NCBI RefSeq assembly: GCF_030503595.1
Contig: NZ_CP129966.1
Coordinates: 1,488,001-1,552,000, forward strand
Length of the DNA stretch: 64,000 nt
DNA from: Corynebacterium sp. P4-C1
Lineage (GTDB): Bacteria > Actinomycetota > Actinomycetes > Mycobacteriales > Mycobacteriaceae
Direction: 5' to 3'
The position numbers were made by a program, and so were the translations under genes. The notes beneath the pieces were generated by a model. That model worked only from the letters and a program-made list of their open reading frames with translations. It made no database searches and was not told the origin of the DNA. Positions 18,788 to 27,627 of this stretch are shown in pieces; the stretch's first letter is position 1, and each line of letters starts with the position of its first letter.

Positions 18788-20695
18788 TTGTCGGCATTCG
18801 AAGAAAAGGCCTGGCTGTCAAGCTACGCAGAGTGGACCCCGCCGGAGGTCGAACTGGGCGACGACACCCTGCTGGACCTCTATGAGGACACCCTTTCGAA
18901 GCATTCCTACAAGAACGCCATGTGGTTCTTCGGCCGCACGATCACATATTCCGAGCTGGACAAGCAGGTCCGCAGCTGCGCCGCCGGCCTGAAAGCATTC
19001 GGTGTCCGCCCGGGCGACCGTGTGGCGATTGTCCTGCCGAACTGCCCCCAGTTCGCGATCACCTTCCTGGCGGCGCTGCGCCTCGGCGCTTCCGTCGTGG
19101 CGCACAACCCGCTGTACACCGCGCACGAGCTGCGCGGCCAGTTCAACGATCACGGCGCCCGCGTCGCCGTCATGTGGGACAAGTCGGTCGAAGCACTCGC
19201 CTCCCTGCGCAACGACACTCCGCTGGAGACCATCGTCTCCGTCGACATGACCAAGGCCATGCCGAAGTACATGGAGCTGGCGCTGAAGTACGTGCCGCTG
19301 AAGAAACTGCGCGAATCCCGCAAGAAGCTCTCCGGACCGGCTCCGGACACCATCCCGTTCGAGACTCTCCTGTCCGCCGCATTCGGCGGTGAGGGCCACA
19401 ACCTTGAAACCCCGGAGATCACGCAGGACACCACCGCGGTCATCCTGTACACCTCAGGCACCACCGGTGAACCGAAGGGTGCGCAGATCACCCACGGCAA
19501 CTTCAACCACCAGATGAAGGCCGGCCGCGCCTGGATGAAGGACCTGGGCAAGGAAGAGGAGAAGGTCCTGGCGATCTTGCCGCTGTTCCACGTCTACGGT
19601 CTCGCCCTGAACTTGGGTCTGGGCCTACTGGTCGGCGCGGAGATCACCCTGCTTCCGGCGCCGGAGCCGGACCTGATCCAGGACGCTCTGAAGCGCAATC
19701 CGCCCACCTTCGTCCCGGGCGTGCCCACCCTGTACCAGCGCATTGCCGCGTCGGCGGCGGAGAAGGGCCAGAAGCTGTCTTCGATCCGCAATTCCTTCTC
19801 CGGCGCGTCGACGCTTCCGGTCTCCACTGTCGAGGCGTGGGAGAAGATCACCGGCGGCAAGCTGGTGGAGGGCTACGGCCTGACCGAGACCGCGCCGATC
19901 GTCACCGCGAACCCGATGGACGGCAGCCGCCGCCCGGGCTACATCGGCGTGCCGTTCCCGAACACGCTCGTGCGCATCGTCGACCCGGACAACCCGACGG
20001 AACTCATGCCGGACGGTGAGCCGGGCGAGCTCGTGGTCAAGGGCCCGCAGGTGATGAAGGGCTACCTGAACAAGCCTGAAGCCAACGAGAAGGCGTTCGT
20101 CGACGGTTACTTCCGCACCGGCGACATGGGTGTCATGGAGGAAGACGGCTGGATCCGTCTGGTCTCGCGCATCAAGGAGATGATCATCACCGGTGGCTTC
20201 AACGTCTATCCGGACGAGGTCGAGAACGTGATGCGCGCGCACCGCGACATCGCCGACATCGCAGTTGTGGGCCGCCCGCGCGAGGACGGTTCCGAGGATG
20301 TCGTCGCCTGTGTCACCCTCGAGGAAGGTGCAGCGCTGGATCCGCAGGGCTTGCAGGATTTCGCCCGCGAGCGCCTCACCCCGTACAAGGTGCCGCGCAC
20401 TTTCTACCACTTCGAGGAGCTGCAGCGCGACATGACGGGCAAGATCCGCCGCCGCGAGGTGCAGCAGTCGCTCATCGACCGCCTCAACGCGGGCACGGCT
20501 GCCGACGGCGAGAATGCCGATGGCTCGCCGGAGGAGCCGACCGAGGAGCAGATCGAAAAGGGCGCGAAGGAGAACGGCTGGTCGCTGGAGAAGGCACCGG
20601 AGGACTCCGCCGGGGCCGAGGCTGACGGCGCCAACGCCGAGGCTGATGCCACCGAAGGCGATGCCGGCCGCCACCGCCTCGACGAGGAGAACTAA
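18788..20695 (+). CDS. fadD: Long-chain fatty acid-CoA ligase
   Basis: A 635-residue acyl-adenylate-forming enzyme that activates fatty acids with ATP and CoA for beta-oxidation or lipid synthesis. Motifs: P-loop LYTSGTTGEPKGAQITHGN, YGLTETAPIV, hinge region GYFRTGDMGVMEEDGWI and GGFNVYPDEVENVM, and the C-terminal lysine in MTGKIRRREV. The last 80 residues form an acidic Glu/Asp/Ala tail not needed for the fold. The TTG start is preceded by GGAGGG. The gene is alone on plus, convergent with murB; their stops abut. Confidence 0.93.
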   Translation: MSAFEEKAWLSSYAEWTPPEVELGDDTLLDLYEDTLSKHSYKNAMWFFGRTITYSELDKQVRSCAAGLKAFGVRPGDRVAIVLPNCPQFAITFLAALRLGASVVAHNPLYTAHELRGQFNDHGARVAVMWDKSVEALASLRNDTPLETIVSVDMTKAMPKYMELALKYVPLKKLRESRKKLSGPAPDTIPFETLLSAAFGGEGHNLETPEITQDTTAVILYTSGTTGEPKGAQITHGNFNHQMKAGRAWMKDLGKEEEKVLAILPLFHVYGLALNLGLGLLVGAEITLLPAPEPDLIQDALKRNPPTFVPGVPTLYQRIAASAAEKGQKLSSIRNSFSGASTLPVSTVEAWEKITGGKLVEGYGLTETAPIVTANPMDGSRRPGYIGVPFPNTLVRIVDPDNPTELMPDGEPGELVVKGPQVMKGYLNKPEANEKAFVDGYFRTGDMGVMEEDGWIRLVSRIKEMIITGGFNVYPDEVENVMRAHRDIADIAVVGRPREDGSEDVVACVTLEEGAALDPQGLQDFARERLTPYKVPRTFYHFEELQRDMTGKIRRREVQQSLIDRLNAGTAADGENADGSPEEPTEEQIEKGAKENGWSLEKAPEDSAGAEADGANAEADATEGDAGRHRLDEEN

Positions 20696-21763
20696 CTAGT
20701 CGAGAGTCAGCCCGATCCACACGGGTTCGGGCACGAGCTCGACGTCGAAACACTCGCGCACACCGTCACGCACCGTGCGCGCAAGCGTGACGACGTCCCC
20801 CGCCGCCGCCCCTCCACGGTTCGTCAACGCCAACGTGTGCTTGGTGGACAAACGTGCGGGGGCGGTTTCGTCCGGGTATCCCTTGCTGAACCCGGCGCGC
20901 TCAATGAGCCACGCCGCGGACAGCTTCACCTTCCCGTCGGCCTGCGGGTAGCGGGGCATGGTCTCCCCTTCACCGGGCCGCTCCGCCTCGACAGTGCGGG
21001 CGATATGGTCGGCCAGCTCGGGCGCGACGACGGGATTGGTGAAGAAGGATCCCGCCGACCAGGTGTCGTGGTCTTCCGGGTCGAGCACCATGCCCTTGGC
21101 GGCACGCACTCGCAGGATCTCCTCGCGGGCCTGAGCCAAAGGCAGCTGTTTCCCGCCCAGGTGCCGGAGAGGGATGGACAACTCGGACGGGGTGAGCTGC
21201 AGCTCGATCTCCAGCACCACGGCCCGGCCGGTGAATTTCAGGTTGGAGTAGCGGTACGCCAGATCCAAGTCCCTGGCCGGCACCCACTCGTCAGCGCCTG
21301 TCTCGCGGTTGTGCAGCCGCACGCGGGTGAGCACATCGGCGACCTCGGCACCGTAAGCACCGACATTCTGCACCGGCGTCGCACCGGCGGAGCCCGGAAT
21401 GCCGGACAGGGTCTCAATTCCCGACAGTCCCGCACCCACCGCCGCCGCGACCACGTCGTCCCACACGGCACCGGCGCCGGCACGCACGACACCGTCGGGG
21501 CGGACGGAAATATCGTCGTTGCCCGCCACCACGACCGTCAGGTCGAGGTCGCCGTCGGCCACCACGAGGTTGGACCCCCCGCCGAGGATGAGGAGGGGCT
21601 CGCGGGAGGCGTCGAGAAGCGACACTGCCGAAGCCAGCTCCGACGCGGTACGGGCGCGCCACGCCGCACGCGGTGTTCCGCCCACGCGCAACGTCGTCAA
21701 ATCCTTCAGCCGCACGCCCTTTAAGGGCTCCAAATCCAGTTGAGTCGCAGATGTTTCAGCCAC
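20696..21763 (-). CDS. murB: UDP-N-acetylenolpyruvoylglucosamine reductase
   Basis: Second committed step of peptidoglycan precursor synthesis: NADPH- and FAD-dependent reduction of the enolpyruvyl group to UDP-N-acetylmuramate. Motifs: FAD-binding LILGGGSNLVVAD, SGIPGSAGATPVQNVGAYG, the catalytic serine in AGSFFTNPVV, and AAWLIERAGFSKG. The longer frame upstream runs over the divergent gene. I chose GTG at 21763 because TACCGT lies 7 nt upstream. 355 aa. Confidence 0.95.
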   Translation of the reverse strand: MAETSATQLDLEPLKGVRLKDLTTLRVGGTPRAAWRARTASELASAVSLLDASREPLLILGGGSNLVVADGDLDLTVVVAGNDDISVRPDGVVRAGAGAVWDDVVAAAVGAGLSGIETLSGIPGSAGATPVQNVGAYGAEVADVLTRVRLHNRETGADEWVPARDLDLAYRYSNLKFTGRAVVLEIELQLTPSELSIPLRHLGGKQLPLAQAREEILRVRAAKGMVLDPEDHDTWSAGSFFTNPVVAPELADHIARTVEAERPGEGETMPRYPQADGKVKLSAAWLIERAGFSKGYPDETAPARLSTKHTLALTNRGGAAAGDVVTLARTVRDGVRECFDVELVPEPVWIGLTLD

Positions 21764-21770
21764 GACAACA

Positions 21771-21776
21771 ACGGTA
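21771..21776 (-). promoter_or_regulatory. -10 box TACCGT, murB
   Basis: 7 nt before the GTG; overlaps the opposing box by 2 bp. Confidence 0.5.
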
Positions 21777-21780
21777 GTCT
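21775..21780 (+). promoter_or_regulatory. -10 box TAGTCT, DUF2505 gene
   Basis: 7 nt before the ATG. Confidence 0.55.
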
Positions 21781-21787
21781 GTGTGGC

Positions 21788-22279
21788 ATGGCTACTCATA
21801 GCGACAACACCGTTACCGTCAACCAGCCCGCCGACAAGGTGCACAAGGCGTACTCCACCCGCGAATACTGGGAGTACATCGCCGCGCACCTCTCCCCCGA
21901 GCCGGGCGAGGTCAACGAATTCACCGACAACTCCGTCACCCTTTACGAGGTCCTCCCGCAGACTCTCCTGCCCGAGGCCGTGCGCGCCATGGTCTCCCAG
22001 GCGCTGAAGGTCAAGCGCGTCATCAAGATCGGTGCACTCGAGGGCGGCAACGCCGACATCTCCTTCACCGCGGATGTCAAGGGCACCCCGGTCGACTTCG
22101 GCGGCTCCATCAAGCTCACCGGCGAGGGCGAGACCACCAAGCTGGCTTACGAGACCGAGACCTCCGTGAACATCCCGTTCATGGGCCCAGCCATCGAGCC
22201 GAAGGTCGCCGAGGCGCTCGAGGACCTGTTCACCCAGGAGGGCGAGCTCACCGACAAGTGGATCACTGAGAACTTCTAA
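21788..22279 (+). CDS. DUF2505 (SRPBCC-like) protein
   Basis: A 163-residue soluble protein with the START/SRPBCC-like pattern of actinobacterial DUF2505: an opening strand TVTVNQPADKVHKAYSTREYW and closing helix AEALEDLFTQEGELTDKW. Lipid or hydrophobic ligand binding is possible. The ATG is 7 nt after TAGTCT, a leaderless start. It is divergent from murB, with overlapping -10 boxes. Confidence 0.85.
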   Translation: MATHSDNTVTVNQPADKVHKAYSTREYWEYIAAHLSPEPGEVNEFTDNSVTLYEVLPQTLLPEAVRAMVSQALKVKRVIKIGALEGGNADISFTADVKGTPVDFGGSIKLTGEGETTKLAYETETSVNIPFMGPAIEPKVAEALEDLFTQEGELTDKWITENF

Positions 22280-22300
22280 ACTCGACCCCCCCTTTCAGCT

Positions 22301-23116
22301 ATGGCCGATCATGCCCACAACCTGCGCTCGCAGGGCGGGAATGGCCGGCCGTACGGCGTTATCACCCGCGGCACCACCGGCTACAACCGGCTGCGGCGCT
22401 CCGACCGCTGGACCCGCTACAACCCCGATGTGCAGGAACTGCTGCGCGGCGCCGACAGGCCATTAGCCATCGACCTCGGCTACGGCGCCTCCCACACCAC
22501 CACCGTCGAATGGGCGCGGTGGCTGAGGCAGATCAACCCGCGCACACGTGTGGTGGGCCTGGAGATCCACCCCGACCGTGTCCTGCCGCCGCGCGACGGC
22601 GTGACCTTCGAGCTCGGCGGTTTCGAGCTCGCCGGCTACCGGCCGCACCTCGTGCGCGCGTTCAACGTCCTGCGCCAGTACGACGTGGCCGAGGTCGCCG
22701 TGGCGTGGGAGACCGTCGCCGCGCGCCTCGCCCCCGGCGGGCTTTTCATCGAGGGCACCTGCGACGAACTCGGCCGCCGCGCCGCATGGCTGCTTATCGA
22801 CGCCACCGCCCGCCCCCGCACCCTCACCTTGGCGTGGGCACCGGATGACGTCGACAAGCCGAGCGATGTCGCCGAACGCCTGCCGAAGGCACTGATCCAC
22901 CGCAACGTCCCCGGCGAGCCGATCCACGAGCTTCTCGCCGCCGCCGATGACGCGTGGGAGCGCTCCTCCGGCTGGGCGCCCCACGGGCCGCGCGTCCGCT
23001 GGCGCCACGCCCACCAGATACTCATCGACTCCGGATGGCCCCTTGAACCTGTGCGCCGCCGCATACGCGACAACACGTTGACTGTGGATTGGACCGCGGT
23101 GGCGCCTACCAGCTAA
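22301..23116 (+). CDS. Class I SAM-dependent methyltransferase
   Basis: A 271-residue protein with a Rossmann methyltransferase core: motif I is AIDLGYGASHTTTVEWA (about residues 52-68), followed by the acidic residue in VVGLEIHPDR and the GGLFIEGTCDELG motif. The family commonly sits beside murB in corynebacteria; its substrate is unknown. No clear ribosome site precedes the ATG, and the gap to DUF2505 is only 21 bp, so translational coupling is likely. Confidence 0.82.
   Translation: MADHAHNLRSQGGNGRPYGVITRGTTGYNRLRRSDRWTRYNPDVQELLRGADRPLAIDLGYGASHTTTVEWARWLRQINPRTRVVGLEIHPDRVLPPRDGVTFELGGFELAGYRPHLVRAFNVLRQYDVAEVAVAWETVAARLAPGGLFIEGTCDELGRRAAWLLIDATARPRTLTLAWAPDDVDKPSDVAERLPKALIHRNVPGEPIHELLAAADDAWERSSGWAPHGPRVRWRHAHQILIDSGWPLEPVRRRIRDNTLTVDWTAVAPTS
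22792..22802 (-). repeat. 11-mer CGTCGATAAGC, copy 5
   Basis: In the methyltransferase; Leu-Leu-Ile-Asp-Ala with CTT. Confidence 0.85.
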
Positions 23117-23182
23117 TTTCCACCGCGCAGGCTTATAGTCGAGGTTGTCAAACATAAGCGCTGTCACGCACAATGGGCGTTT

Positions 23183-23959
23183 ATGACGCGCTCTTCCACT
23201 GGCCGGGGCTGGAAAATCGCCCTGGGCATCATCGCAGGCCTGGTCATTCTGCTGTTCGTAGCCGAAGTGGCCGTTCGCGGCCTCATCGCGCAGCAGATCC
23301 GGGCGAGCGTGCGCGACTCCGCACCTGAGTCCGCGGACATGCGCGAAGACGCTTCCGTCCACTTCGGCGCCTCCCCCGTCCTCCTCGGGCTCGCGCGCGG
23401 GAAACTCCAGCACATCAACATCGACGTGCCCTCCACCCTCGTCCCCGACAGCGACGAGATCGTGGGCAACCCGCCGGCCACCATCGACGCGACCGGCTTC
23501 GTCCTCGACCAGGACGACCCCAGCGCCGACTCCCTCATCCTCCACACGGAGTTGCCGCAGGCCCTGGTGCGCGACATGCTCCAGCAGGAGCTGCACCGCT
23601 CCCTCGACGAGGCTCAGAACGGCCGCTTCGCCGAGTACGACGGGATCCTCACCGTATCCGATGTGCGCACCAACCCGGCAGTGGGCACGTTCAACGTGAC
23701 CTTCTCCAACGGCGCGTTCGGCGTGGAGCTGCGCCCGGAGGTCAGCGACGGCAAAATGACCTTCGCCGCCGAATCCACCCAGATCCTGGGGCGCGACCTG
23801 CCGGACTTCTTCTCCGAGGCTGTGAGCAGTGCCCTCGAGAACGGCCTCAACGAGGACGTCGTCGGCCCAATGCAGATTCAGCAGTTCCAGGTCGTGGACA
23901 ACGGCTTCCGCATCACCGTTGCCGGTGAGAACGTCCACATGAAGCAGCTGCCGGTCTAG
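23183..23959 (+). CDS. DUF2993 (LmeA-type) membrane-anchored protein
   Basis: A 258-residue envelope protein. An uncleaved N-terminal anchor (about 11-31: IALGIIAGLVILLFVAEVAV) is followed by a periplasmic domain with the LmeA/DUF2993 pattern (repeated beta strands; ARGKLQHINIDV; GILTVSDVRTNPAVGTFNV). LmeA proteins bind phospholipids and affect lipomannan elongation in mycobacteria; that role is inferred here. A TATAGT box lies 44 nt upstream. Its stop shares a CTAG with the convergent DeoC-like gene. Confidence 0.85.
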   Translation: MTRSSTGRGWKIALGIIAGLVILLFVAEVAVRGLIAQQIRASVRDSAPESADMREDASVHFGASPVLLGLARGKLQHINIDVPSTLVPDSDEIVGNPPATIDATGFVLDQDDPSADSLILHTELPQALVRDMLQQELHRSLDEAQNGRFAEYDGILTVSDVRTNPAVGTFNVTFSNGAFGVELRPEVSDGKMTFAAESTQILGRDLPDFFSEAVSSALENGLNEDVVGPMQIQQFQVVDNGFRITVAGENVHMKQLPV

Positions 23960-24651
23960 CCCGCCGGGTACACGCGCTCCGCCCCCTCCAGCAGCGCGTC
24001 GGCCGCCGCGTCGAGCGAATCGATCCGCCCGTGCACCGCCAGGGAGCATCTCTCCGCCACGGCGGGCAGCGCGGCAGCATCCCGCTTTTCGACGCCCACC
24101 GCCACCACATCCACCCCCACCTTCACCGCCGCGTCAGCCAGCTCCTGCAGGGCGCGCTCCCCCACAGTGTCCGGGCAGGTGACACCGAATCGGGTCGGCT
24201 CGTCCACCATCTGGTTCACCGCGATGATGTCGGCGAGAGCTGCGTTCACAGCGGCTGTGGTGGTTGTGGTGGCGGCTTCTGAGTCGCGCCCCGGCTCCCC
24301 CGCGAGCGCTTCTGCGTCGACAGCCACCCACACTTCATCGGCGCCGTCTTCTACCGCCATGCGCGCCTCGGCGGCCTTGATGAGGCTGTGGTGCCGCCCC
24401 GTCGGCCACCCGATCAGCGCAATGACCCGCCCGTGCGGTCCGGCTGCGCGCCTGGCCTCCGCCACACGCGTCGGTTCGCACACGGTGCCGGCGCCGGCTT
24501 CCGCGATGAGTGCTGCGAAGTCCGCGTCAGGCGATTCAGCCCCACCGCTGCGGCATCCCAGGCATGTATAGTCCGCTCGGCCGATGCGGCTCGTGAGCCA
24601 CGACAGGTCGCCGTCACCGCCTCCCGCCGGTGTGTGTGGATTGTCCGCCAC
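23956..24651 (-). CDS. DeoC-like protein lacking the Schiff-base lysine
   Basis: A 231-residue protein with the beta/alpha-barrel pattern of deoxyribose-phosphate aldolase: IALIGWPTGRHHSLIKAAEAR and AVEDGADEVWVAVD match the first half of DeoC. In the second half, the strand that should read FVKTSTGF reads VVAVGVEK, so the lysine that forms the Schiff base is missing at the expected place. Eight threonine/alanine-rich residues interrupt the middle. It may be a non-catalytic or altered family member. It is convergent with the LmeA-like gene. GTG start. Confidence 0.7.
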   Translation of the reverse strand: MADNPHTPAGGGDGDLSWLTSRIGRADYTCLGCRSGGAESPDADFAALIAEAGAGTVCEPTRVAEARRAAGPHGRVIALIGWPTGRHHSLIKAAEARMAVEDGADEVWVAVDAEALAGEPGRDSEAATTTTTAAVNAALADIIAVNQMVDEPTRFGVTCPDTVGERALQELADAAVKVGVDVVAVGVEKRDAAALPAVAERCSLAVHGRIDSLDAAADALLEGAERVYPAG

Positions 24652-24679
24652 TGCTCAAGTCACCGCCCGTTACTAGCTG

Positions 24680-25003
24680 TTACCAGCCGTAATTGCCGCG
24701 CAGGATATTGTTCAGCTGCGGGCGCACGTCAAAGAAGTACAGACCGATGAAAATGCACCCGATCAAAGCCAGGAACTGGAAACCCACCAGGCACGCGATC
24801 GAGCTGACGAGGAGGATGGCCACCCACACCAACTTCGGCATCCGGTCGCCAGCCTCGAAGGCGTCGGCCCGGGTCACGCCCGCCATCACAGCACCGACGA
24901 TCCCCGCAACGCCCACCGCCATCAGCAGCACCGCCTGCACCAGAGACGGCAGGAGCATAATCCAGCCCTGCAGTGACATGTTTTGCAGATTCATGAGCGT
25001 CAT
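24680..25003 (-). CDS. DUF2516 family membrane protein
   Basis: A 107-residue protein with three hydrophobic helices (LLPSLVQAVLLMAVGVAGIV; VAILLVSSIACLVGF; ALIGCIFIGLYFF) and the family ending YFFDVRPQLNNILRGNYGW. The family is actinobacterial and of unknown function. The start is uncertain between ATGs at 25003 and 25027; the family usually begins close to the first helix. It lies just upstream of the DeoC-like gene. Confidence 0.82.
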   Translation of the reverse strand: MTLMNLQNMSLQGWIMLLPSLVQAVLLMAVGVAGIVGAVMAGVTRADAFEAGDRMPKLVWVAILLVSSIACLVGFQFLALIGCIFIGLYFFDVRPQLNNILRGNYGW

Positions 25004-25055
25004 CGCGGAATCGTGCCTGCCTTCCAAAAAGCTCGGTCACCGCCGAGCCCGGGTT

Positions 25056-25634
25056 CTACTTGTCGTTGGTCGTGTCGGTGTTGCCGGAATCCTTGTCCCC
25101 GACAACCTCGCCGTCGATGATATCGGAGGCGTCCGAGCGGTCAGCCTCGTCTCCGCGGTTGCGGACCGTGTTGACGGCTGCGCTGAAGGTCCCGCGGACC
25201 TCGTCGGCGGCGTCGCGCAGGGCGGACTTCATCTTGTCGGCCTCGTCAGACTCACGGGCGGTGTCGGCGGCGCGTGTCACACTGCCAGCGAAGTCGCGGA
25301 GGATCGACCCGGCGTCGCCGGTCAGTGAGGCGGAAGCGGCGCGGAAATCACGGTCGTTCTCCTCACCGTCGTACGCCTCGCGGGCATTCGCGATAGCGGC
25401 CTTGAACTGGTCGCCGAATCCGGCGTGGTCGTCGGTCAGGTCCTCAGTGTCGGCGGCGTGCGCACCGCCGGTCGTCTCTGCGTCGCGGTCCGCGCGGAAA
25501 TTGCGGCCGAACTCGCCAGCCAGGTCCCCGAGACGCGACCATGCGTTCAGGGACGCTTCACCTGCCCCCTTGAGGGAGTTCATGAGGCTGTCGTCGTCAT
25601 GCCGCTTGTCGTCGGCGGCGGAATTATCGGTCAC
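25056..25634 (-). CDS. Hypothetical acidic, helix-rich protein
   Basis: A 192-residue hydrophilic protein rich in Ala, Asp and Arg, without membrane segments or cysteines. Amphipathic helices dominate (SLTGDAGSILRDFAGSVTR; KMKSALRDAADEVRGTFSAA), a pattern seen in proteins that wrap membranes or DNA; the function is unknown. The tail VGDKDSGNTDTTNDK is disordered. It lies between the DUF445 and DUF2516 genes on the same strand, with gaps short enough for one operon. Confidence 0.78.
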   Translation of the reverse strand: MTDNSAADDKRHDDDSLMNSLKGAGEASLNAWSRLGDLAGEFGRNFRADRDAETTGGAHAADTEDLTDDHAGFGDQFKAAIANAREAYDGEENDRDFRAASASLTGDAGSILRDFAGSVTRAADTARESDEADKMKSALRDAADEVRGTFSAAVNTVRNRGDEADRSDASDIIDGEVVGDKDSGNTDTTNDK

Positions 25635-25671
25635 GGTGTCGTCTCCTCGGTGGTGTGAAGCGCGGCGGAAT

Positions 25672-26991
25672 CTAGAACAGTATCTGCGTCACAGTGTAAA
25701 TAAGCAGGCCCGCCAGCGCACCGACAATCGTTCCGTTGACGCGGATGTACTGCAGATCTTTGCCCACCATGAGCTCGATCTTGTCGGCGGCTTCACGCCC
25801 GTCCCACCGCTCGATGGTGTCGGAGATGATCGCGGTGATGTCGGAGGCATAGTTGTCCGCGATGAAACGGGCCGCGCCCTGGATCCGGCGATCCAGCGAA
25901 GCGCGGAGTTCAGCATCGGTGGCGATGCGCCCGCCCCATTCCTGCGCCAATTCGGCGACCCGGCGGCGAAGGGGCGACGAGGGGTCGAAGGAGGCGTCGA
26001 TAACCGATTGCGAGACGGTGCCCCACATTTCCCCCGCAACGGACTTAGCGGCCGTGGATCCCATGATGTCGCCCTTGATGGACTCAACGCGCGTGATCAT
26101 CTCGGGGTCGAACTGCAGATCGGACGCGAACTGCGCGATTGTGCGGCGGATCGCCTGGCGCGCCTCGTGGTCCGGGTCGGAGTCAATCTCGCGCATGAAC
26201 TCCACCAACTCGCGGTAAACGCGCTCCCCCACGAGCTCCTTCGCGAAACGCGGTGCCCAGCTGGGCATCCGTTCATCGATCATCGTGACCACCGACTCCT
26301 CCATCGTGCCCACCTTCGCGCGCCCCCAGGAGATGATGTCCTCCACGACAGGCTCCACCTTGCCGTCCGCGATCAACCCGTCGAACATGCGCCCCAAAGG
26401 CGGCCCCCACGCCGGCTCCGCGAGACGGTCAAGCACCTGGTGGTTGATCAGGGCCTCCGCATCCTCCGGGTCGATCGCCGCGATCGCGTTGCCGGTGAAA
26501 CGGCCTACCTGCTCAGAGACCTTCTCCGCGTTATCCGGCTGCGACAGCCACGCGCCCGTGCGTTCCGGCAGATTCGCCTCCGCGACCTTCTCCGTGATCA
26601 GCTCCGCGTTGAGGAAGTTCTCGCCCACGAACTCGCTGAGCGCCCCGCCGATCTGGTCCTTCTTCTTGGGCACCAGCGCCGTGTGCGGAATCGGAACACC
26701 CATCGGGTAGCGGAACAGCGCTGTCACCGCGAACCAGTCCGCCAGCCCGCCGACCATGCCGGCCTCCGACGCCGCGCGCACGTACGGCACCCAGCCAGGA
26801 GCCGCGCCGCGCGTGATCCACCACTCGCATGCGATATAAATGAGCGCCGCAAGCACCAGCAGGCCCGTCACCCACGTCTTATGCATCCGCAGCGAGCGCC
26901 GGCGCTCCGCCTCCACTTCCGGGGAGGGCCCGGGCACGGCGAGCCGATCGCTTACCGACGCCTCCCTCTCCCCCAAATCGTGCTTTCCCAT
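25672..26991 (-). CDS. DUF445 family membrane protein
   Basis: A 439-residue protein. Two N-terminal helices (about 38-56 and 65-90) carry the family motif GGLADWFAVTALFRYPMGVPIPHTALVPKKK-type region (conserved GLADWFAVTALFRYP). A long cytosolic helical part follows, and a final helix GTIVGALAGLLIYTVTQILF sits at the C-terminus. Function unknown; the family (YjiN/YheB-like) spans the membrane at both ends. The ATG at 26991 was preferred over a TTG six codons upstream. Confidence 0.88.
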   Translation of the reverse strand: MGKHDLGEREASVSDRLAVPGPSPEVEAERRRSLRMHKTWVTGLLVLAALIYIACEWWITRGAAPGWVPYVRAASEAGMVGGLADWFAVTALFRYPMGVPIPHTALVPKKKDQIGGALSEFVGENFLNAELITEKVAEANLPERTGAWLSQPDNAEKVSEQVGRFTGNAIAAIDPEDAEALINHQVLDRLAEPAWGPPLGRMFDGLIADGKVEPVVEDIISWGRAKVGTMEESVVTMIDERMPSWAPRFAKELVGERVYRELVEFMREIDSDPDHEARQAIRRTIAQFASDLQFDPEMITRVESIKGDIMGSTAAKSVAGEMWGTVSQSVIDASFDPSSPLRRRVAELAQEWGGRIATDAELRASLDRRIQGAARFIADNYASDITAIISDTIERWDGREAADKIELMVGKDLQYIRVNGTIVGALAGLLIYTVTQILF

Positions 26992-27007
26992 ACGCCGATT
27001 AAAGCGC

Positions 27008-27048
27008 AAAAAAGCCTCCCACTCACGCTCGCGCGCGGGCAGGAGGCT
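27008..27048 (-). terminator. Rho-independent terminator
   Basis: Stem AGCCTCC (27013-27019) / GGAGGCT (27042-27048) followed on minus by a T6 run. It ends the membrane-protein gene at 27079 before DUF445. Confidence 0.82.
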
Positions 27049-27078
27049 AGTGCGGGCCCCTAATTCAAGGACAAGGGG

Positions 27079-27456
27079 TTAGTTACGGCGGCCGGTCGCC
27101 TTACGGTACTGGCGGTAACCGGAACGGCCGACGCGGATAGTGATGAACCCACCGATCAGCGTCACCGCGGTCAGCACAGCACCGATGATGAGGACGATCT
27201 GCGTAATGTCGTCGCTGGCACCGTGACCCCAGATTGAGGTGGCCGCACCGTACACCAGGGTGCCGATACCAGCCAGTGACGCCAGGATAAGCGCCATGCC
27301 GACCCAAGTGATGTTCTTGACCAGCGACGAGTGCGGCGCACCCAGCGACACCGGGTCGTAACCGTTGAGGTAGCCGTCCTGGATGCTCGTGCCGTACTCC
27401 GGGAAGCTCTCGGCCGAAATATCCGCAACAGGTGCGGGTCCTGCATGTCCACTCAT
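27079..27456 (-). CDS. Small membrane protein downstream of sdhB
   Basis: A 125-residue protein with two membrane helices (NITWVGMALILASLAGIGTL; IVLIIGAVLTAVTLIGGFIT) and a basic C-terminus RSGYRQYRKATGRRN. A protein of this type follows sdhCAB in other corynebacteria. Its function is unknown; a role linked to the succinate dehydrogenase complex is only positional inference. It has its own TATAAT promoter and a terminator. Confidence 0.82.
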   Translation of the reverse strand: MSGHAGPAPVADISAESFPEYGTSIQDGYLNGYDPVSLGAPHSSLVKNITWVGMALILASLAGIGTLVYGAATSIWGHGASDDITQIVLIIGAVLTAVTLIGGFITIRVGRSGYRQYRKATGRRN

Positions 27457-27537
27457 GGAACTGTCTCTCTTTCCTTAATCCTTGTACCGGGGTGCCCGTG
27501 GCGGTGGTGGCCCTCCGCTTTCGCGGACTCGCCTCTC

Positions 27538-27543
27538 ATTATA
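27538..27543 (-). promoter_or_regulatory. -10 box TATAAT for the small membrane protein
   Basis: A perfect TATAAT on minus, about 80 nt before the start codon, with TTCGCG 16 bp upstream as a weak -35. Confidence 0.6.
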
Positions 27544-27627
27544 GGCACGCTCGGCCGGGCGCGAACCCGGTCCCAGCCTGCCCAGCGTCGCGCGAGCTCT
27601 CATGCGCGCGCGGACTCCGGCTAAGAG

